A stretch of 64,000 bases of DNA from Moraxella porci DSM 25326 (GTDB lineage: Bacteria > Pseudomonadota > Gammaproteobacteria > Pseudomonadales > Moraxellaceae): contig NZ_MUYV01000006.1 in NCBI RefSeq assembly GCF_002014855.1, forward strand, positions 62,001 through 126,000. Direction: 5' to 3'. Of the stretch, positions 18,450 through 28,703 are shown piece by piece. The first letter of the stretch is position 1; each line of letters begins with the position of its first letter. Both the position numbers and the translations under genes were made by a program. Below the pieces are notes generated by a model. It was given only the letters and a program-made list of their open reading frames with translations. It was not told the origin of the DNA and made no database searches.

Positions 18450-18761
18450 TGTACTGGTGTGTCAATTAAATTGGCTATTTTAACGAAATTGCCATAAAAT
18501 TTCTATAAAATCATCTATATCAATCGCTAAAAAGCGTAAGTAAATATGGCAAGTGTGTGATGATTGTTAAAATCCGCCTTGTTACAAAAAAGTTTGGCAA
18601 TTTGGCAAAAAAAGCTTTTATTTTTTAAAAAAAGGCGTATCATGCGCTTGTTTGTTTTTGCGATAGAAAACAAGCATACACTCAAGTCATAGACTTGGTC
18701 ATTTTCACCCATAAGTCATAGGAAAAGATAACCACGACTTAAACTTTGTTAAGGCTGTTTT
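18450..18761. other. 312-bp divergent intergenic region between queE and dat
   Basis: AT-rich sequence that must carry the promoters of queE (minus) and dat (plus). TATCAT at 18638-18643 is a possible -10 toward dat, but I see no convincing -35. A repeated TTTGGCAA word occurs near 18590-18605. No ORF with a ribosome binding site and no RNA gene were recognised. Confidence 0.5.
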
Positions 18762-20123
18762 ATGAATGCAACACCTGTAAAACCAATCACTGATGCGACC
18801 AATGAATACTACCTAACTCGCCAAAATGAGATGGAGTCTAATGTTCGCAGTTACCCACGCAAGCTGCCATTGGCAATCGCCAAAGCACAAGGTTGCTGGA
18901 TCACCGATGTCGAGGGCAATGAGTACCTTGACTGCTTAGCTGGTGCAGGCACACTTGCTCTTGGGCATAACCATCCTGCTACGATTAACGCCATCAAAGA
19001 TGTATTGGAAAGCGGGTTGCCATTGCACACCCTTGACATCACAACGCCGATCAAAGATGCGTTTACCGAAAAGTTGTTGTCATTTTTCCCACAAGACTTC
19101 GTTCTGCAATTTTGTGGCCCAACAGGTGCGGACGGCACAGAGGCTGCGATTAAGCTTGCCAAGACTTATACAGGTCGTGACAATGTCATCGCCTTTAGCG
19201 GTGGCTATCATGGCATGACGCATGGCTCACTTGCCATGACTGGCAACCTATCTGCCAAAGAAAAAGTCGGCAATCTGATGGCAGGCGTGCAGTTCATGCC
19301 ATATCCGCACGAATACCGTTGCCCACTGGGTCTGGGCGGTGAAGCAGGTGTCGATGCCTTGACTTATTATTTTGAGAACTTTATCGAAGATGTCGAAAGC
19401 GGTGTGGTCAAGCCTGCCGCGGTCATCCTAGAGGCCATCCAAGGTGAGGGCGGTGTCGTCCCAGCACCTGCCAAATGGCTACAAAAAATCCGTGAAGTCA
19501 CTGCCCGTCATGACATCGTACTTATCCTAGATGAAGTACAGGCAGGCTTTGCTCGCTCTGGCAAGATGTTCGCCTTTGAACACGCAGGCATCACCCCCGA
19601 TGTGGTGGTGATGAGTAAGGCGGTTGGTGGTGGTTTGCCACTGTGCGTACTTGCAATCAATAAGAAATTTGACGCATGGGCGCCAGCAGGTCATACAGGT
19701 ACATTCCGTGGTAATCAACTTGCCATGGCAGCAGGTTATAATGTCCTAGAAGAAATCACCAAAAACAACCTAGCTGAGAACTCTCGCATCCAAGGCGAGT
19801 TTTTACGCGCTGAACTTAAGAAAGTCGCAGAACAGTATCCATGTATCGGTCATGTGCGTGGCCGTGGTCTGATGACAGGTATTGAAATCGTCGATGAGCG
19901 TAAAGCTGCTGACCACATGGGCTCATACCCTGCAGATGCCGAGCTTGCCGCAGCGATCCAAAAAGCCTGCTTTGATAATAAGCTGCTACTTGAGCGTGGT
20001 GGTCGTGGCGGTACGGTGGTACGACTACTTTGCCCAATCACCATCACCGCTGATGAGTGTAAGGAAGTCATCGCACGCTTCACAAAAGCTGTCGATGAAG
20101 CAGTGAAAGCTGTGCGTGGCTAA
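18762..20123 (+). CDS. dat: diaminobutyrate--2-oxoglutarate aminotransferase
   Basis: PLP enzyme that makes L-2,4-diaminobutyrate from aspartate semialdehyde with glutamate as donor, the first step to 1,3-diaminopropane. It is a class III aminotransferase of 453 residues. [20 protein letters not shown] and the PLP-lysine motif [13 protein letters not shown] are visible, as is [12 protein letters not shown]. The adjacent ddc supplies the next step, which fixes the assignment over other class III enzymes. The same pair is known from Acinetobacter and Haemophilus. Confidence 0.95.
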   Translation: MNATPVKPITDATNEYYLTRQNEMESNVRSYPRKLPLAIAKAQGCWITDVEGNEYLDCLAGAGTLALGHNHPATINAIKDVLESGLPLHTLDITTPIKDAFTEKLLSFFPQDFVLQFCGPTGADGTEAAIKLAKTYTGRDNVIAFSGGYHGMTHGSLAMTGNLSAKEKVGNLMAGVQFMPYPHEYRCPLGLGGEAGVDALTYYFENFIEDVESGVVKPAAVILEAIQGEGGVVPAPAKWLQKIREVTARHDIVLILDEVQAGFARSGKMFAFEHAGITPDVVVMSKAVGGGLPLCVLAINKKFDAWAPAGHTGTFRGNQLAMAAGYNVLEEITKNNLAENSRIQGEFLRAELKKVAEQYPCIGHVRGRGLMTGIEIVDERKAADHMGSYPADAELAAAIQKACFDNKLLLERGGRGGTVVRLLCPITITADECKEVIARFTKAVDEAVKAVRG

Positions 20124-20144
20124 GCATAAGCTGATGCAATCATA

Positions 20145-20187
20145 AAAAAAAGCAGTGTCATTTGGCAGTCAAATGGCAACTGCTTTT
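20145..20187 (+). terminator. terminator-like hairpin between dat and ddc
   Basis: A two-tier hairpin: outer stem AAAGCAGT / ACTGCTTT and inner stem CATTTG / CAAATG, followed by TTTTT. It lies 21 bp after the dat stop and 69 bp before ddc, so it would lower ddc relative to dat unless ddc has its own promoter. Confidence 0.7.
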
Positions 20188-20255
20188 TGCACATTTAACT
20201 TGCTAATTTAACTTGCACATAGTTGAATTATAGAATGATTTATTTAAGGTGAATT

Positions 20256-21800
20256 ATGCCAACTTTTGACCAACACAAACAAGCCCTACTGTGCAACGAT
20301 GCCCAATCAATCGCCGATTATGAATCAGCGATGGCACAAGCCACCCAAGCCGTCGCCCAGTGGCTAAAAAATGAAAAAATGTACACCGGCGGTAGCATTA
20401 AGCAACTTCGCTCAGAAATCGCCTTTGAGCCAACCAAAGAAGGCCTCGGCGTGCACGCATCGCTTGAGCGACTTGTTGAGCTGTTTTTGAATAAAAGCTT
20501 AAAGGTACATCATCCGCATTCATTGGCACACTTGCATTGCCCAACGATGGTAACCAGCCAAATCGCTGAAGTGCTCATCAATGCCACCAACCAATCGATG
20601 GACTCATGGGATCAAAGCCCAGCAGGTTCATTAATGGAAGTGCAGCTGATTGACTGGCTACGCCAAAAGGTCGGCTATGGTAGCGGCACGGCTGGCGTCT
20701 TTACTTCAGGTGGTACACAATCCAACTTAATGGGCGTATTATTGGCTCGTGATTGGTGCATCGCCAAAAATTACCAAAATAGCGATGGACAAGCATGGTC
20801 TGTACAGCGTGATGGCATCCCTGCCGATGCCATGCAAAAGGTGAAAGTCATTTGCTCAGAAAATGCCCATTTTAGCGTCCAAAAAAACATGGCGATGATG
20901 GGTATGGGATTTCAATCGGTAGTGACGGTACCAGTCAATGACAACGCCCAAATTGATATCGCAGCGCTTGAAAAAACCATGCAAGCACTGCAAGATGATG
21001 GCAAAATCGTCGCCTGTGTGGTGGCAACCGCAGGCACGACCGATGCAGGTGCGATTGATGATCTAAAGGCGGTGCGTGCATTGACCGATAAATTCGGCGC
21101 GTGGATGCATATTGATGCAGCATGGGGCGGGGCGTTGTTGTTGTCCAATGAGTATCGTGATATGCTGGATGGTATTGAGTTATCCGATTCGGTGACGCTT
21201 GATTTTCATAAGCACTTTTTCCAAAGCATTTCATGTGGTGCATTCTTATTAAAAGATGAGAAAAATTATCGCTTTATGCACTATGAAGCAGAATATCTGA
21301 ACTCTGCTTATGATGAAGAGCATGGCGTACCAAATCTTGTTTCTAAATCATTACAAACCACACGCCGATTCGATGCATTGAAACTTTGGATGACCATTGA
21401 AGCATTGGGCGAAGAGTTGTACGGCTCGATGATTGACCATGGGGTGAAGCTGACTCGCCAAGTGGCTGAGTATATCAAGGAGACCGATGGGCTTGAATTG
21501 TTGGTGGAGCCACAATTTGCATCGGTGCTATTCCGTGTCGTGCCAGCAGGTTATCCAGCTGAGTTTATTGATAGCTTGAACCAAAATGTCGCTGATGAGC
21601 TATTTGCTCGTGGTGAAGCGAATATCGGCGTGACTCGCGTGATTGATGCGCATCAAGATGTGCAGTCGTTCAAGATGACGACACTAAGCCCAGTTGCGAC
21701 ACTTGAAAATGTGCAAGCACTGCTCGCTCAAGTACTCGCCGAAGCCGAACGCATCAAAGATGACATCGTAAGTGGCAACTACACACCACCGATTGACTGA
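20256..21800 (+). CDS. ddc: L-2,4-diaminobutyrate decarboxylase
   Basis: PLP-dependent group II decarboxylase that converts L-2,4-diaminobutyrate to 1,3-diaminopropane, a polyamine typical of Acinetobacter and relatives. The PLP-lysine motif [10 protein letters not shown] lies near residue 315, preceded by [35 protein letters not shown] is the cofactor phosphate region. Length 514 is normal. An AAGG sequence lies before the ATG. A strong terminator follows. Confidence 0.95.
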   Translation: MPTFDQHKQALLCNDAQSIADYESAMAQATQAVAQWLKNEKMYTGGSIKQLRSEIAFEPTKEGLGVHASLERLVELFLNKSLKVHHPHSLAHLHCPTMVTSQIAEVLINATNQSMDSWDQSPAGSLMEVQLIDWLRQKVGYGSGTAGVFTSGGTQSNLMGVLLARDWCIAKNYQNSDGQAWSVQRDGIPADAMQKVKVICSENAHFSVQKNMAMMGMGFQSVVTVPVNDNAQIDIAALEKTMQALQDDGKIVACVVATAGTTDAGAIDDLKAVRALTDKFGAWMHIDAAWGGALLLSNEYRDMLDGIELSDSVTLDFHKHFFQSISCGAFLLKDEKNYRFMHYEAEYLNSAYDEEHGVPNLVSKSLQTTRRFDALKLWMTIEALGEELYGSMIDHGVKLTRQVAEYIKETDGLELLVEPQFASVLFRVVPAGYPAEFIDSLNQNVADELFARGEANIGVTRVIDAHQDVQSFKMTTLSPVATLENVQALLAQVLAEAERIKDDIVSGNYTPPID

Positions 21801-21823
21801 TTTGCTTATCATCAAGTCCGCAC

Positions 21824-21854
21824 AAACCGCCTTTTATGATAAAGGCGGTTTTTT
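21824..21854 (+). terminator. intrinsic terminator after ddc
   Basis: Stem AAACCGCCTTT / AAAGGCGGTTT with a 6-nt loop and T-run. It lies at the junction of the converging ddc and uvrC genes and overlaps the last two bases of uvrC, so it may serve both directions. Confidence 0.85.
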
Positions 21855-23709
21855 AGTCGTGCAGCGCCTTATAGATGGTTGCTGCCAGCATGCCGCCGAT
21901 GCCTTTGACCTGTGCGATCTCATCTTGGGATGCGCCCAGTAGCTGCTGCATGCCACCGAAGTGATTTAATAAGCTGCGGCGGCGCGTCTGACCAAGACCA
22001 GGAATGACTTCAAGCACCGAGCTTGCGCGTTTTTTATCGCGTTTTTTTCGGTGGGCGGTGATGGCGAAGCGGTGCGCCTCATCACGGATCTGCATGATCA
22101 GATGTAGCGCCTTATGATCAGCAGACAGATCCAGCGGCTCATGATCGATGAAGTGCAGCACTTCCAGACCTGCTTTGCGTCCCTCACCTTTGGCGACACT
22201 GACGAGCAGTGTATCATTGAGTTTACCAAGCTCATCGAGTACCTCTTTGGCGATGTTCAGCTGCCCTTTGCCGCCATCAATGAGTAAAAGATCGGGCAGC
22301 GGATGCTTGCTATATCGGCGCATCAGCACTTGGCGCATGGCGGCATAGTCATCACCTGCTGTGATGTCATGGATGGCATATTGGCGATAGTCGCGCTTAC
22401 GCATGCCGCCTTGGTCGAACACCACGCACGAGCCGATGGCAGCCTCGCCCATCGTATGACTGATGTCAAAGCACTCGATGCGATCGATGGTGTCACTGGT
22501 GATGGGAGTGAGTACCGCTTGTAGATGACCAAAGCGCGCCTGCAGCTCTTTTTTGTCTTTTAGCTTGGTGGATAGGGCGTTATTGGCATTGAGACTGGCG
22601 ATCGACAGCCAGTCATCGCGGTGCTTGATGACGCGGTGCTTGATGGTGGTGCGCTTATCGAAGCGTTCTGACAGCACAGTTGCCAAGGCCTCACTGTCTG
22701 GCAGTGCCACGGAGGTGATGATCTCACTGGGCAGATCATCACCGATCTGAAAATAAAACGACAACAAAAACTCGCTGAGTCGCTCGGATATGTCTTTGGC
22801 ATCAGGCGCGATGTCATCGGGGAAATAGTTTTTGCCGCCTAACACCTGCCCGCCACGCACCGTCAAAACATGCACCACTACCACGCCAGAGCGCTCACTG
22901 ATGGCGAACACATCCGCCTCACCCGATAAGCGAAACACCGCTTGTCTGGCTTGTAGATCACTGATCATGGTCAGTCTATCACGATAAAACACCGCCTGTT
23001 CGAAGTTGAGCTGTTCGGCGGCCGATTCCATCTTTTCGATCAAGATGCTTTGCACCGCATTGGAATTGCCTTGCAAAAACGCCAGCGCCGCCTCGACATC
23101 GGCAGCATATTCATCATAAGAGACCATCCCGACACACGGTGCCTTGCAGCGCTTGATCTGATATTCCAGACACGGGCGCTTACGCAGCTTAAAAAAGCTG
23201 TTGGTGCAGCTTCGAAGCATGAATAGCTTTTGCATCAGCAGCAGTGATTCTTTGGCGCTGTGTGCCGATGGATAAGGGCCGAAGAATCTGCCTTGCACAT
23301 GATTGCCCTTGCCGCGTCCGATGCCTAGGCGCGGAAATTTATCGGTGCTGACATAGATGTATAGATAGGATTTGTCATCTCTTAGGATGATGTTGTAAGG
23401 CGGTCTGTGGTTTTTGATGAGGTTTTGTTCTAACAGCAACGCCTCAGTTTCGCTACGGGTGATGATGATCTCGATGTCATCGATGCGCTGCACCAAAGCT
23501 TGGGTTTTTGGATGCTCGATGGTTTTGGCAAAGTAGCTGTTCACGCGGTTTTTGAGTGATTTGGCTTTACCGACATATAAGATCTCACCTGATTTATTCA
23601 GCATTTTATAGACGCCGGGCAGATTGGGTAGTGCCTGCACCAGTGCTTTTAGGCGCTGTTTTTTGTCGGTGGTGGATTCGTTTGGGTGAAGCTGTGATTC
23701 ATGAGTCAT
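21853..23709 (-). CDS. uvrC: excinuclease ABC subunit C
   Basis: Makes both incisions in nucleotide excision repair together with UvrA and UvrB. The GIY-YIG nuclease domain (about 28-110) has [21 protein letters not shown]. The UVR motif (about 205-240) contains [15 protein letters not shown]. The RNase H-like nuclease follows, with [16 protein letters not shown] and [11 protein letters not shown], and tandem helix-hairpin-helix motifs end the protein ([19 protein letters not shown]). The 618 residues are full length. Confidence 0.96.
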   Translation of the reverse strand: MTHESQLHPNESTTDKKQRLKALVQALPNLPGVYKMLNKSGEILYVGKAKSLKNRVNSYFAKTIEHPKTQALVQRIDDIEIIITRSETEALLLEQNLIKNHRPPYNIILRDDKSYLYIYVSTDKFPRLGIGRGKGNHVQGRFFGPYPSAHSAKESLLLMQKLFMLRSCTNSFFKLRKRPCLEYQIKRCKAPCVGMVSYDEYAADVEAALAFLQGNSNAVQSILIEKMESAAEQLNFEQAVFYRDRLTMISDLQARQAVFRLSGEADVFAISERSGVVVVHVLTVRGGQVLGGKNYFPDDIAPDAKDISERLSEFLLSFYFQIGDDLPSEIITSVALPDSEALATVLSERFDKRTTIKHRVIKHRDDWLSIASLNANNALSTKLKDKKELQARFGHLQAVLTPITSDTIDRIECFDISHTMGEAAIGSCVVFDQGGMRKRDYRQYAIHDITAGDDYAAMRQVLMRRYSKHPLPDLLLIDGGKGQLNIAKEVLDELGKLNDTLLVSVAKGEGRKAGLEVLHFIDHEPLDLSADHKALHLIMQIRDEAHRFAITAHRKKRDKKRASSVLEVIPGLGQTRRRSLLNHFGGMQQLLGASQDEIAQVKGIGGMLAATIYKALHD

Positions 23710-23821
23710 GGCGGTGTCTTTGGATGTCTTTTAATTTATCTTTCTTTTGCTGTGTATCTGTGGCAAAATGAGGCATTTTTCAAGTCGTTTTAGGCAGTAT
23801 CGTTAGCATTGGAGTGCGATC

Positions 23822-24331
23822 GTGTTCACCCGTATCAAGTCAAAGCTGGATAAGCTGATCAAGCAAGGCAAAAAGACCACCTATCCGCAGCTGTTGCCGC
23901 ACCTACTTAAGGGTCGATTGAATGCTTTTGCGCCATTTGTTGGCGCGGGCATCCGAGTGCAGACGATGGATTTGGATAATGGGCTGTGTGTCGTGAGCAT
24001 GCCATTGACTCGCCTAAATAAATCTTTGGACGGTGCACAGTTTACAGGCAGTATGCTGATGATGACCGAGCCATTCTTAAAATTGATCTTAAGCCATCGC
24101 TTGGGTCGCGCTTATCAGGTCAGTGATCATTCGCTGCAGATTGAATTTTTGGCAGAGGCGCACAGCACTGTCACCGCACGCATACGCATCGACACCACCG
24201 AGGTGATGGATATTATCCATGAGACCAAACAAGGCACCGTGATGCGCAGCTATGAAATACTCATCAGCGATGCCCATCAAAAACCCATCGCCAAAGTCAC
24301 CAAAAGCCTGATGATCCGCCTGATATCCTAG
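23822..24331 (+). CDS. DUF4442 domain protein, hotdog-fold thioesterase-like
   Basis: A 169-residue cytosolic protein whose pattern fits the DUF4442 branch of hotdog-fold proteins: an N-terminal helical part, a GAGIRVQTMDLDNGLCVVSMPL strand region, the central FTGSMLMMTEPFL helix and a C-terminal strand set. Some relatives are acyl-CoA thioesterases, but no substrate can be inferred. The start is the GTG at 23822, with GGAG 9 nt upstream. It is divergent from uvrC and convergent with gph. Confidence 0.7.
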   Translation: MFTRIKSKLDKLIKQGKKTTYPQLLPHLLKGRLNAFAPFVGAGIRVQTMDLDNGLCVVSMPLTRLNKSLDGAQFTGSMLMMTEPFLKLILSHRLGRAYQVSDHSLQIEFLAEAHSTVTARIRIDTTEVMDIIHETKQGTVMRSYEILISDAHQKPIAKVTKSLMIRLIS

Positions 24332-24355
24332 GACGGGTGATACTTTGACTGCTTG

Positions 24356-25057
24356 CTATGCTTTGATCGGTGCCATCATCAGCAGATAATCTGTCAGCGC
24401 ATCAAAGTCATCAAAGGCTGCATCAGGATGCATCTGATCGATCGGCTCACCATAATTATAGCCATAGCGCAGCGCCAGCGTCATCATGCCTGCTGCTTGA
24501 CCTGCTAGGATGTCATTTTTTGAATCGCCGACCATGATGGCAGCATCTGGTGCTACACCCAGCTTTTCACAGATGTGTAATAATGGCGCTGGATCGGGCT
24601 TTTTTAGCGCCAGAGCGTCGCCACCAAGCACCACATCGAACGCTGTCTGCCAACCAAAGTGCGCCAAGATCTCAGGCAGATAGCGCGCAGGCTTATTGGT
24701 GCAGATCGCAAGCTGAAATCCTGCAGCCTGTAGCTGCGCGATGCCCAAGGATACGCCATCATAAGCCACTGTCGCATCGGTGCTACAAGCAGCATACTCT
24801 CCCAAAAATATCTCATGCGCCTCATCAAGCTTGTTGGCCTCGATTCCATGGGCTGCCAGTGCGCGCTCAACCAGCTTAAGCGAGCCATTGCCCACCCAGC
24901 TTTTGATGGTCTCGATGGGCATGTCGGGCAGTGACAGCTTGGCATACATCCGATTGATGGCAGCAGCCAGATCGGGCGCGCTGTCGATGAGTGTTCCATC
25001 TAGATCAAAAATGACCAGTGTTTTTTGAGTGGTATTCTTTTTTTGGGTAGTAGTCAT
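24356..25057 (-). CDS. gph: phosphoglycolate phosphatase, HAD superfamily
   Basis: Dephosphorylates 2-phosphoglycolate formed during repair of oxidised DNA ends. HAD motif I VIFDLDGTLIDSAPDLAAAIN lies at residues 14-34, motif II at AICTNKPA, and motifs III/IV at KKPDPAPL and IMVGDSKNDI. Cap-domain size and the DLAAAIN sequence fit Gph rather than other HAD enzymes. Length 233 is normal. Confidence 0.88.
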   Translation of the reverse strand: MTTTQKKNTTQKTLVIFDLDGTLIDSAPDLAAAINRMYAKLSLPDMPIETIKSWVGNGSLKLVERALAAHGIEANKLDEAHEIFLGEYAACSTDATVAYDGVSLGIAQLQAAGFQLAICTNKPARYLPEILAHFGWQTAFDVVLGGDALALKKPDPAPLLHICEKLGVAPDAAIMVGDSKNDILAGQAAGMMTLALRYGYNYGEPIDQMHPDAAFDDFDALTDYLLMMAPIKA

Positions 25058-25570
25058 AGTAATCCTAAAAAACAGATGTCATATCAGTCATTGACAGCTT
25101 TGTCACCAATGATCCGCCAAACTTGATTGTAACACAGGCGCTTAATTTTGGCTAAAAATCATTTGCCAAGTAACAATTCGGCCAATTATCATTGATATAT
25201 AGCGATGATGGCGGATTTTTATCAGGACTATGATAAAAATCCAAAAAAATTTTGCCCAGATGATGACTTTTGCGGTATCAGCGATCAAATTATCAATAAA
25301 AATTCGCCATCTAAACCAATTTTATCCAAAATCAGTGGTGAAATCGGGTAATAATGGCGAAAAAATACGCGCCTTTAGAGATAATTGCAACAATTTATTG
25401 CAAAATATCCGATTTTTTTACTGCTATGGGTGGATTTTTTGCAAAACTTTACACAGTGCCTATAAAACACGCACAGTCAAACCGAAATATTTTGTTACTA
25501 TGAACCCATCGTTTAAGACGGCGGATAACTCATCCAAAGTCTGATAAAGTCAACCAAAAGGAGAAAAACG
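25058..25570. other. 513-bp intergenic region upstream of the outer-membrane barrel gene
   Basis: AT-rich, non-coding as far as I can tell. A 104-codon open frame from 25230 has a basic, low-complexity translation and no ribosome binding site, so I do not call it. The right end carries the promoter candidate for the barrel gene at 25439-25466 and a perfect AAAAGGAG ribosome binding site at 25557-25564. The leader would be about 100 nt. Confidence 0.5.
25439..25466 (+). promoter_or_regulatory. candidate sigma-70 promoter for the outer-membrane barrel gene
   Basis: TTGCAA at 25439-25444 and TATAAA at 25461-25466 with a 16-bp spacer. The predicted start is near 25473, about 98 nt before the ATG. 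Confidence 0.45.
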
Positions 25571-26116
25571 ATGAAAACTCTATCAAAAACTCTACTAGCA
25601 CTTTCAGCATCTTCATTGATGGTTATGAGCGCCAATGCTGCGATCAGCTACGGCAGCACAGCAGCAGCACAGCCTTATGTGGGCGTAAAAGTTGGTCAAA
25701 TCGATGCTGACCAAATCGATGGCAACAACACTGCTTATGGCGTGTATGGCGGCTATAACTTCGATCAAAACTTCGGTGTAGAAGCTGAGTTTATCGGTTC
25801 TGACAGCAAAGATTTTAATATCGGCAATCTTCCAGTAGAAGGTGATGTGAAGTCTTATGGCGTCTATGGCACTTATAACTACAACTTCATCAATACCCCA
25901 TTTTATGCCAAAGGCAAATTGGGCGTGGCTAAGACTGAAGTGGATGTGAATAGCCGTTCTGCAATCCAACATAATGTCAACAGCGACAAGACTAGCCTAG
26001 CAGGTGGTGTAGGCATCGGTTATAAGCCAACTTCAAATGTGGGCGTAGAAGCTAGCTACAACTACCTATCTAAAGATGCGACCATGATCGGTCTGGGTGC
26101 ACACCTGACTTTCTAA
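25571..26116 (+). CDS. small outer-membrane beta-barrel protein
   Basis: A 181-residue protein with a clear signal peptide (first ~24 residues, cleavage likely after SANA). The mature part alternates hydrophobic and polar residues: AYGVYGGYNFDQNFGVEAEF, then YGVYGTYNYNF, and it ends on an aromatic residue (HLTF) as outer-membrane barrels do. The size suits an eight-stranded barrel. A strong AAAAGGAG site fits high expression. It lies alone, followed by its own terminator. It is not close enough to OmpW or OmpA to name. Confidence 0.85.
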   Translation: MKTLSKTLLALSASSLMVMSANAAISYGSTAAAQPYVGVKVGQIDADQIDGNNTAYGVYGGYNFDQNFGVEAEFIGSDSKDFNIGNLPVEGDVKSYGVYGTYNYNFINTPFYAKGKLGVAKTEVDVNSRSAIQHNVNSDKTSLAGGVGIGYKPTSNVGVEASYNYLSKDATMIGLGAHLTF

Positions 26117-26176
26117 TCAGAGCATCTGATGATACAGCTGGCTCATCAGACCAAATCTTGGCCATATGAGACTAAT

Positions 26177-26208
26177 AAAGACCTCGGGGATAACCTGAGG
26201 TCTTTTTA
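26177..26208 (+). terminator. intrinsic terminator after the barrel gene
   Basis: Stem AAAGACCTC / GAGGTCTTT with a 12-nt loop and a T-rich tail. It lies 60 bp after the stop. Confidence 0.85.
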
Positions 26209-26281
26209 TTTATCTGGATTAAATGCCTATGAGGACAGGGCAGCGACACAAAGGTATCTGAGTAGCCATCAAGATGTTTTA

Positions 26282-27205
26282 TCACGATATATTACTGGGC
26301 AGCTTATGCTGATGCATCAGCGGCGTATGATCCCAATGAGTGATAGCATGCCCCAAAATCTCACTTGGCGTGGCAAAGAGCATCTCGGGCGTGGTGTCTT
26401 GACCTAGCAGCGTCAGTGCCTGATACAGCAGGGCAGATGGCTGCGTGGTGTCAATCGGTGCGGCCAGATTTTGTTTGGAGAGCTTTTGACCATTGTCGCC
26501 ATAAAGCAGCGGCAGATGATAAAAATAACTTGGCACGGGCAGCTGACACAGCTTTAAAATATCAATCTGCGCCACTGTCATCGGCATGATATCAATCCCA
26601 CGCATGATGTGGGTGATGCCTTGTAGTCCATCATCGATGGCACAGGCTAGGATATAATTGAACATCTGATTTTGGCGCTTGACCACGACATCACCGAGAC
26701 TTTTGGCAGGATTATCCCAAATCACCCCTTGGATACCATCGACAAACGCCGTCATCACATCGGGTAGCTGTAGGCGGATTTTGCTGTCAGGGTGTTGCCA
26801 GTCGTGGTGCTTATGCAGACACAGGCGCGGATAGATGATGGGGCTATTTAGGCCGTGCGGTATAGGGTTGGATAGTCGATGAGCATCAAGCTGTTTGCGT
26901 GAGCAATGACAAGCATAGCTGATCTGAGATAATCGCTCGTGCAAAACTGCCTCATAAATCGCTGCTCGATCCGACTGATACACCACCTCACCATCCCAGT
27001 GCAGTCCAAGCGCGTCCAGATCATATAAAATGCTGTCGGCATATTCAAACTTGCAACGCTCAAAATCGACATCCTCGATGCGCAGTAGCCACTGACCACC
27101 CAGTGACTTGATATGACAAAAGCTCGCTACGGCAGTCGTCAGCGAGCCTAAGTGTAGATGATGAGTCGGAGAGGGAGCAAAGCGCCCAATCAAAGCGGCA
27201 GTCAT
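26282..27205 (-). CDS. gluQRS: glutamyl-Q tRNA(Asp) synthetase
   Basis: Glutamylates the queuosine at the wobble position of tRNA(Asp); a paralogue of the GluRS catalytic core without the anticodon-binding part. The class I signature is GRFAPSPTHHLHLGSL at the N-terminus and KLSKQN is the KMSKS-like loop. A CHCSRKQL...YPRLC zinc motif is present. I chose the ATG at 27205, 14 bp after the dksA stop; an earlier in-frame start would overlap dksA. dksA-gluQRS is a conserved pair, and queE elsewhere in this window supplies part of the queuosine pathway. Confidence 0.92.
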   Translation of the reverse strand: MTAALIGRFAPSPTHHLHLGSLTTAVASFCHIKSLGGQWLLRIEDVDFERCKFEYADSILYDLDALGLHWDGEVVYQSDRAAIYEAVLHERLSQISYACHCSRKQLDAHRLSNPIPHGLNSPIIYPRLCLHKHHDWQHPDSKIRLQLPDVMTAFVDGIQGVIWDNPAKSLGDVVVKRQNQMFNYILACAIDDGLQGITHIMRGIDIMPMTVAQIDILKLCQLPVPSYFYHLPLLYGDNGQKLSKQNLAAPIDTTQPSALLYQALTLLGQDTTPEMLFATPSEILGHAITHWDHTPLMHQHKLPSNIS

Positions 27206-27219
27206 CGGTGGGCGATGGA

Positions 27220-27639
27220 TTATTGGCCGTGGTTTTGCTTTTCTTTGATTTCTGACAAGGTCTTGCAGTCGATGCACTGGGTGGCGGTTGGTCGTGCTTC
27301 TAGGCGACGAAGTCCGATCTCAGTGCCGCAAGTCTCACAAAAACCATAATCACCAGTCTCGATCTCGGCCAATGACTTTTCAATTTTACGGATCAATTTG
27401 CGTTCGCGATCGCGTGTGCGCAGTGCCAGCGCAAACTCTTCTTCTTGCGTGGCGCGATCATTGATGTCTGGCATGGTGTTGGTTTCTTCATGAATATAAG
27501 CCTTGGTGCGCTCAGCTTCAGTGACTAATTCTTCGCGCCAGTTTTTTAGGATGGTGCGAAAATGTGCCAACTGTGCATCAGACATATAATCTTCATCTTT
27601 GGTTGGCTGATAAGGGGTAAAAGTGGCTGCGTCTGACAT
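27220..27639 (-). CDS. dksA: RNA polymerase-binding transcription factor DksA
   Basis: Binds the RNA polymerase secondary channel and works with ppGpp to control rRNA and amino-acid promoters. The coiled-coil tip DINDRATQEEE keeps both aspartates and the alanine needed for activity. The four zinc cysteines are in FCETCGTEIG and TQCIDCKT. Length 139 is close to E. coli DksA. It works with the alarmone controlled by spoT at 8.5 kb and binds near the omega subunit encoded at 11 kb. Confidence 0.96.
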   Translation of the reverse strand: MSDAATFTPYQPTKDEDYMSDAQLAHFRTILKNWREELVTEAERTKAYIHEETNTMPDINDRATQEEEFALALRTRDRERKLIRKIEKSLAEIETGDYGFCETCGTEIGLRRLEARPTATQCIDCKTLSEIKEKQNHGQ

Positions 27640-27693
27640 CCCGTGTAATCCTTATGGGTGGGCAAGCGTTCAGCAAATAAGCTTTTAGCTTTC

Positions 27694-27711
27694 AAAAAGC
27701 CGCTTGGCGGC
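27694..27711 (-). terminator. candidate terminator after the zur-znuCB-cpdA group
   Basis: On the minus strand: short GC stem GCCGC / GCGGC with a 3-nt loop followed by TTTTT. It lies between the cpdA-like gene and dksA. The stem is short, so this is a moderate call. Confidence 0.45.
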
Positions 27712-27893
27712 AAAAACTCAAATACTGTATCAAAAAAAGGTGCAAATGGCTAATGCCGATTTGGAATTAATTAACAAGAAAATTAATCTAAAAAGGAAAA
27801 TCAACCACCAATGGCGTCAAAAACGCCAGCTTTGGGGTCGATTAGCCCATCTCTTCGTTTGGCCATCATGCACAGCATAGATGAAAGCCAAAA

Positions 27894-28703
27894 TTAGCAG
27901 GTATTTTGCAGTCTTTTTATGTAACTTGATAGTGCCCCTGTGTTATCAATCTGTATCATGCGAAAGCCTGCTGCGATGTCATCGATGGCGAATGTCTGTA
28001 TCTGCGGCGCAAATTGACGATCGGTCGATGGGCAGGTGAGCAGCTGGACAGGGTGGCTGATGGCTGGCTGTAGCTGCCATGCTTGATGTACATGGCCGCA
28101 GACGATGGCTTGGACATGAGGATGTTTGTCAATGATCTTCCAAAAGTCATCGGTATTTGACAGTGCCAAAGTATCGATCCAAGCTGAGCCGACGGGCAGC
28201 GGATGATGATGTAGCGCGATGAGGGCCGGCGAGGTATCTTGTTGTAGCGTCTGATCCAGCCAAGTCAGTGCCGAGGCTGTGATAGCGCCATGGGTCTGAC
28301 CGCTGATGGCAGAGTTTAGCATCAATAGCTGCCAGCCGACAGCATCTAGCTTGTGATGATGACAGTCTAACAGGCGCGCATCTGGCGTCAGTGGCAAGTG
28401 CAGCCGCTGATCATAAGGCAGGCCAATGCCGATCTCATGAGTCACATCGTGATTGCCTGCGATGGCAAAATATGGCGCGCCAAAGTCTGAAAACTGTGCA
28501 AACAGCCAATCATAAGCCTCGCTGTTGCCGTCATTGACCAGATCGCCTGTGAGTAGCCATAAATCAGGCTGGTGAGCTTTGGCCAGATCCAACACCTTCA
28601 AAAATCTGCGATAGCTAGGCGCGTCTCCGATGCGTCCAGTTAAGTGAAAGTCAGACAGCTGTGCGATGCGCAAGCAGGTTGGTGGGGTGATCAAATCAGT
28701 CAT
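27894..28703 (-). CDS. CpdA-like 3',5'-cyclic-nucleotide phosphodiesterase / metallophosphoesterase
   Basis: Calcineurin-like metallophosphoesterase of about 269 residues. The dimetal motifs are in order: QLSDFHLTG, LLTGDLVNDG, AIAGNHDVTHE, LHHHPLPVGS and CGHVHQAW. This set fits the CpdA subgroup, which degrades cAMP. The start is the ATG at 28703, which overlaps the end of znuB by 8 bp; an upstream TTG at 28733 is less likely. The overlap places it as the last gene of the zinc operon, which is unusual for cpdA. Confidence 0.8.
   Translation of the reverse strand: MTDLITPPTCLRIAQLSDFHLTGRIGDAPSYRRFLKVLDLAKAHQPDLWLLTGDLVNDGNSEAYDWLFAQFSDFGAPYFAIAGNHDVTHEIGIGLPYDQRLHLPLTPDARLLDCHHHKLDAVGWQLLMLNSAISGQTHGAITASALTWLDQTLQQDTSPALIALHHHPLPVGSAWIDTLALSNTDDFWKIIDKHPHVQAIVCGHVHQAWQLQPAISHPVQLLTCPSTDRQFAPQIQTFAIDDIAAGFRMIQIDNTGALSSYIKRLQNTC

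Noticed and set aside
25230..25544. 104-codon open frame before the outer-membrane barrel gene
   Set aside because: No ribosome binding site, basic low-complexity translation, and it overlaps the promoter region of the barrel gene.
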